A DNA stretch of 64,000 nucleotides from Flavobacteriaceae bacterium 3519-10. Lineage in GTDB: Bacteria; Bacteroidota; Bacteroidia; Flavobacteriales; Weeksellaceae. Each line of letters begins with the position of its first letter. Positions within the stretch are counted from its first letter, which is position 1. The translations under genes and the position numbers were made by a program. The notes under the pieces were generated by a model. The model saw only the letters and a list, made by a program, of their open reading frames with translations, had not been told where the DNA came from and did not search any database. The stretch covers positions 1,188,342 to 1,252,341 of the forward strand of contig CP001673.1 of assembly GCA_000023725.1 (NCBI GenBank). Reading direction: 5' to 3'. Below are positions 61,304 through 64,000 of this stretch, in pieces.

Positions 61304-62161
61304 TTAGCTGCCTACAATTTCGCCGCCGTTTGGATGAAGAACCTGGCCCGTCATGTACGACGAATCTTCACTTGCTAGAAACAGGAAACATGTTGCCACT
61401 TCGCTCGGCTGGCCTGCGCGGCCCATCGGCACATCGCTACCGAATTTTGCAACCTCTTTTTTAGAAAATGTAGAGGCGATAAGCGGCGTCCAGATCGGTC
61501 CTGGTGCCACAGCATTTACGCGGATTTCCTTCTCCGCGAGATTCGCTGAAAGGCTTCGGGTGAATGACAGCACCGCCCCTTTGGTCGCTGCATAATCAAG
61601 CAGATGGTCGCTGCCGCGAAATGCGGTAACAGAGGTTGTGTTTATAATTGTGCTGCCTTTTTTTAGATGTTTCATCGCAAATTTGGTGACCCAGAAAATC
61701 GAAAAGAAGTTGGAGTGGAAGGTCTTCATCATTTGGTCTGTGCTGATGTCTTCAATAGTTTCCGCTTCCCAGTGTGTGGCGGCATTATTCACCAGAATGT
61801 CGATCTTCCCGAAATTATCAACGGTCTTTTCAACCACTTTTTTGCAGTGTTTTTCATTACCGAGATCGCCTTTAATCAGAAAACATTTCCGGCCGAGTTT
61901 CTCGACTTCTTTCTGCGTTTCCTTTGCGTCAGCAGTTTCATTAAGGTAGGCTATTGCCACATCCGCGCCGTGTTGTGCAAACAGTATTGCGGTCGCTTTC
62001 CCGATTCCGCTGTCGCCACCGGTGATCAGTGCGGTTTTACCTTCAAGTTTAAGGGTTTGCGCAGATGGCTGGCTGTCGGGTTTGGGTTTCAGGTCTTTTT
62101 CGAGCCCCGGCTTAGCCTGAGACTGCCGGGGCCGAATTTCTTTCTTTGAATCTTTCTGCAT
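61304..62161 (-). CDS. SDR-family oxidoreductase (YghA/general-stress type)
   Basis: NAD(P)-dependent dehydrogenase of 285 aa from the ATG at 62161; an earlier in-frame ATG (62245) would overlap the small lipoprotein gene. A hydrophilic N-terminal extension rich in Lys and Pro (1-38) precedes the Rossmann fold: TGGDSGIG (47-54), NNAA (125-128), Ser177, Tyr190 and Lys194 (YAATK) and APGPIWTPL. The long lysine-rich extension is typical of stress-induced SDRs such as YghA and B. subtilis YdaD-like proteins. Substrate unknown. Confidence 0.9.
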   Translation of the reverse strand: MQKDSKKEIRPRQSQAKPGLEKDLKPKPDSQPSAQTLKLEGKTALITGGDSGIGKATAILFAQHGADVAIAYLNETADAKETQKEVEKLGRKCFLIKGDLGNEKHCKKVVEKTVDNFGKIDILVNNAATHWEAETIEDISTDQMMKTFHSNFFSIFWVTKFAMKHLKKGSTIINTTSVTAFRGSDHLLDYAATKGAVLSFTRSLSANLAEKEIRVNAVAPGPIWTPLIASTFSKKEVAKFGSDVPMGRAGQPSEVATCFLFLASEDSSYMTGQVLHPNGGEIVGS

Positions 62162-62172
62162 GGCGGAAGGTT

Positions 62173-62337
62173 TTATTTTCTGTTTCTGGTAAATAACCAT
62201 AAAATAAGGCCGACTACTGCCGCAATTGCAATAACTCCGGTCCACACGCCGGCTTCAAAAATAGCACCGATAGCGTCGCATCCGGTTAATGTCATTAAGG
62301 CTAAAGTCACAAGGCTTAGGAACGTAAACTTTTTCAT
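62173..62337 (-). CDS. 54-aa lipoprotein with one membrane helix
   Basis: ATG at 62337, TAA at 62173-62175. Lipoprotein signal MKKFTFLSLVTLALMTLTGC (Cys20), a short loop (DAIGAIFEAGVW) and a second hydrophobic helix (TGVIAIAAVVGLILWLF) ending in RNRK. Similar tiny proteins are frequent beside stress genes in Bacteroidota, sometimes misnamed phosphatidate cytidylyltransferase. It lies 11 bp upstream of the SDR gene and is probably co-transcribed. Below usual gene-calling length. Confidence 0.75.
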   Translation of the reverse strand: MKKFTFLSLVTLALMTLTGCDAIGAIFEAGVWTGVIAIAAVVGLILWLFTRNRK

Positions 62338-62375
62338 AGTATATATTTTTAAATGTTTGATTTTTAATAGAAATG

Positions 62376-62813
62376 TTACACCCGGTTATGATCTGCGCGC
62401 CACTTCGTGATGGCTTTTTTTATTTCGTCGCCCGAAAGTTGTTCATTGAGCGCCCGTCCGAGCAAAACTCTAAATTCGTCATCGTAAGCGAACCGTAAGG
62501 CGGCAACCTGCCCGAAATTGAGTTTGCTAATTACTTGGTCGGAATTTTTATTGAACAGTTCGAAATATCGCTGTTTAAATTCCAGCCGGATAATGCGGTT
62601 TTGGTTTCCCAGCGCATAATGTTGGCGCAACATTACGGCGACATACATTATTAAAAAAATCACAACTGAAAACAGGATCCAGATCAGTTTATTGGCTTCA
62701 TCGTTGAAGATTTTTGTAATGCCGAAAATCAGCAGGACCAACAATGCGGGTAATAAAATAAAATGATGCGGCACGTAAAATTTGCGGTGGTTTGTGTAGT
62801 TCTGTTCATTCAT
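62376..62813 (-). CDS. DUF6526-family membrane protein
   Basis: Product of 145 aa opening with the family's usual MNEQNYTNHRKFYVPHHF, followed by two membrane helices (about 17-36 and 43-62) and a cytosolic helical tail (RIIRLEFKQRYFELFN, QVAALRFAYDDEFRVLLGRAL, AITKWRADH). Length is standard. Function unknown; it lies between LigD and the small lipoprotein on the same strand. Confidence 0.85.
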   Translation of the reverse strand: MNEQNYTNHRKFYVPHHFILLPALLVLLIFGITKIFNDEANKLIWILFSVVIFLIMYVAVMLRQHYALGNQNRIIRLEFKQRYFELFNKNSDQVISKLNFGQVAALRFAYDDEFRVLLGRALNEQLSGDEIKKAITKWRADHNRV

Positions 62814-62890
62814 AAAAATGAATTATCAAAAATGCTTCCAAAGACCGCGGGAAACGCGTAAAGTGATGAAATCAGGCTGCTGAAACGTAT

Positions 62891-64000
62891 TTATTTTGCC
62901 AAAAGGTCAATCGCCGTCAGCATATCGAATCCTTTGCCGAGCACAGGTTTGAACAGATCACCTTTGGTTTTGAGCCTTTCCATTGCATTTTCTATATTGA
63001 AATCCGTGGGCTTAAGGCCAATTTTAAGTTCGTCCCATTCAATCGGCATCGAGACCGGCGCACCGTTTTTGGGCCTCAGACTGTACACGCTCGCAAGTGT
63101 CTGTCCGCGCCGGTTCTGCAGATAATCGAGGTAGATCTTGCCTTTGTCGCGTTTCTGCAGCGTGCGTTCGAGCGTAGTGATATCGGGAAGTTCCTGCTGT
63201 ACCATCTGCATCATCAGATGCGCGAAATCTTTAACCTGATCAAATGAATACTGCGCGCCTGCCGGAATGTAAATATGAATGCCGGACGAGCCCGACGTTT
63301 TGCAGTAGCCGTCAATCTTTCCTTTATCCATGATTTTTTTTACAACCTGCGCGGTTTCGATGACGTCTTCGAACGTGTTGTTATCGGAAGGATCAAGATC
63401 GAGCACGAGATAATCCGGCTTATCAATAGTCTCAACGCGGCTCGTCCACACATTAAGTTCAATACAGCCCAGATTATTGAGGTAGGCCATCGTCGCTTCG
63501 TTATTGCAAAGGATGTAGTTGATCATCTTGTCGTTGGATTCCGAATGCACTTTTTCGGTTTCGATCCATGAGGGTATTTCGTCTGACGCGTCTTTCTGGT
63601 AGAAACTCATGCCGTCGATGCCGTTCGGGAAGCGGTTCATCGATTGTGGACGGCTCTTGAGATAGGGCAGAATATAGTCTGCAACACTTTGATAATACGA
63701 AATCACGTCGCCTTTGATAACGCCGTCTTTTGGAAAATATATTTTATTCTGGTTCGTAATTTTTACTTCTTGCTTTCCGATTTTTTTGAGTTGCTCATTT
63801 TCGCGTTTCACAGCCGGTTTTTTAATGGGTACAGTGTCAGGAACTTCATTATTCTCTGCCTTTGGTTCTTCTTTGAAGGATAAATCTTTTGGGTTGATAT
63901 CATCGCGAAGGCGCATAAACACGGGATGTCTGAAAATATGATCGTCGGTGAGTTCGGTGAATTTAATTTCGGCGACAAGCTCACGTTTTATCCAGGTCGC
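62891..64000 (-). CDS. ligD: ATP-dependent DNA ligase D, C-terminal part (partial)
   Basis: The frame runs off the window's right edge, so the N-terminal part is missing. The first visible residues (ATWIKRELVAEIKFTELT, FRHPVFMRLRDD) are the end of the ATP-dependent ligase domain. After a linker of about 55 residues comes a complete archaeo-eukaryotic primase-like polymerase domain (KIYFPKDGVIKGDVISYY, VLDLDPSD with the catalytic acids, SGSSGIHIYIP, MPIEWDEL), which ends the protein. LigD repairs double-strand breaks together with Ku by non-homologous end joining; ku is not in the window. The order ligase then polymerase is normal in Bacteroidota. Confidence 0.93.
   Translation of the reverse strand, partial: ATWIKRELVAEIKFTELTDDHIFRHPVFMRLRDDINPKDLSFKEEPKAENNEVPDTVPIKKPAVKRENEQLKKIGKQEVKITNQNKIYFPKDGVIKGDVISYYQSVADYILPYLKSRPQSMNRFPNGIDGMSFYQKDASDEIPSWIETEKVHSESNDKMINYILCNNEATMAYLNNLGCIELNVWTSRVETIDKPDYLVLDLDPSDNNTFEDVIETAQVVKKIMDKGKIDGYCKTSGSSGIHIYIPAGAQYSFDQVKDFAHLMMQMVQQELPDITTLERTLQKRDKGKIYLDYLQNRRGQTLASVYSLRPKNGAPVSMPIEWDELKIGLKPTDFNIENAMERLKTKGDLFKPVLGKGFDMLTAIDLLAK

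Noticed and set aside
1-64000. tRNA, rRNA, tmRNA or insertion sequences
   Set aside because: I looked for acceptor/T-loop patterns, rRNA-like blocks and DDE or tyrosine transposase motifs by eye and found none; a dedicated search would be needed to exclude small or decayed copies.

Overview
The window is from a member of the Bacteroidota, most likely a flavobacterium of the Chryseobacterium/Kaistella group (Weeksellaceae). The signs are: secreted proteins ending in type IX secretion (T9SS) type A and type B sorting domains; families almost confined to this phylum (DUF6660, DUF6526, DUF4142, BBP2 porins); repeated promoters with the flavobacterial -7 box TAnnTTTG; and a stand-alone topoisomerase IB close to a LigD-type ligase. 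It looks like ordinary chromosome. I saw no rRNA, tRNA, transposase, integrase or CRISPR array.

Layout. 1-2600: tail of an esterase, a secreted GH13 amylase-family enzyme and an alkyl-adenine DNA glycosylase. 3000-6840: a LytS/LytTR two-component pair and a CPA2 cation/proton antiporter. 6900-18270 (minus strand): a potassium-uptake locus in the order sigma54 response regulator, helical protein, 27-aa membrane peptide, two more helical proteins of the same family, kdpF, 41-aa membrane peptide, kdpA, kdpB, kdpC, porin, kdpD sensor half, separate histidine kinase. E. coli-type KdpDE is thus replaced by a split sensor plus an NtrC-like regulator, and six small genes are packed in front of kdpA. 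18320-18760 is a non-coding stretch with several hairpins. 18790-23215 is a heavy-metal operon (DUF6660 protein, TonB receptor, P-type ATPase). 23600-28930: a T9SS cargo protein, a TPR histidine kinase with a LuxR-type regulator, and a secreted hypothetical.

29150-32860 is accessory DNA: AT-rich orphan genes bounded by a recurring module that ends in CGTTAG (integron-cassette-like layout), then a frameshifted mepB and an arr rifampin ADP-ribosyltransferase. 33000-38070 is a damage-tolerance (SOS-like) cassette: a self-cleaving S24 repressor divergent from dinB and a second dnaE, with two similar operator-like sequences between them. 38160-43200 is an AraC regulator with a tripartite EmrAB/TolC-type efflux operon. 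43387-44150 is a second AT-rich orphan with the GTTAG motif on the minus strand.

44220-47850: a DUF1810 protein, a stand-alone MnmA-type barrel domain, a T9SS endonuclease I and a DUF4142 lipoprotein. 47960-55190 is one giant surface protein (2407 aa) with 18 tandem repeats of about 74 residues and a type B sorting domain. 55460-59750: SH3 protein, DedA protein, a free-standing type ISP specificity domain with its own promoter, and hypotheticals. 59870-64000 (minus) holds a small hypothetical, topoisomerase IB, a stress-type SDR, a 54-aa lipoprotein, a DUF6526 protein and the C-terminal part of LigD, cut by the window edge.
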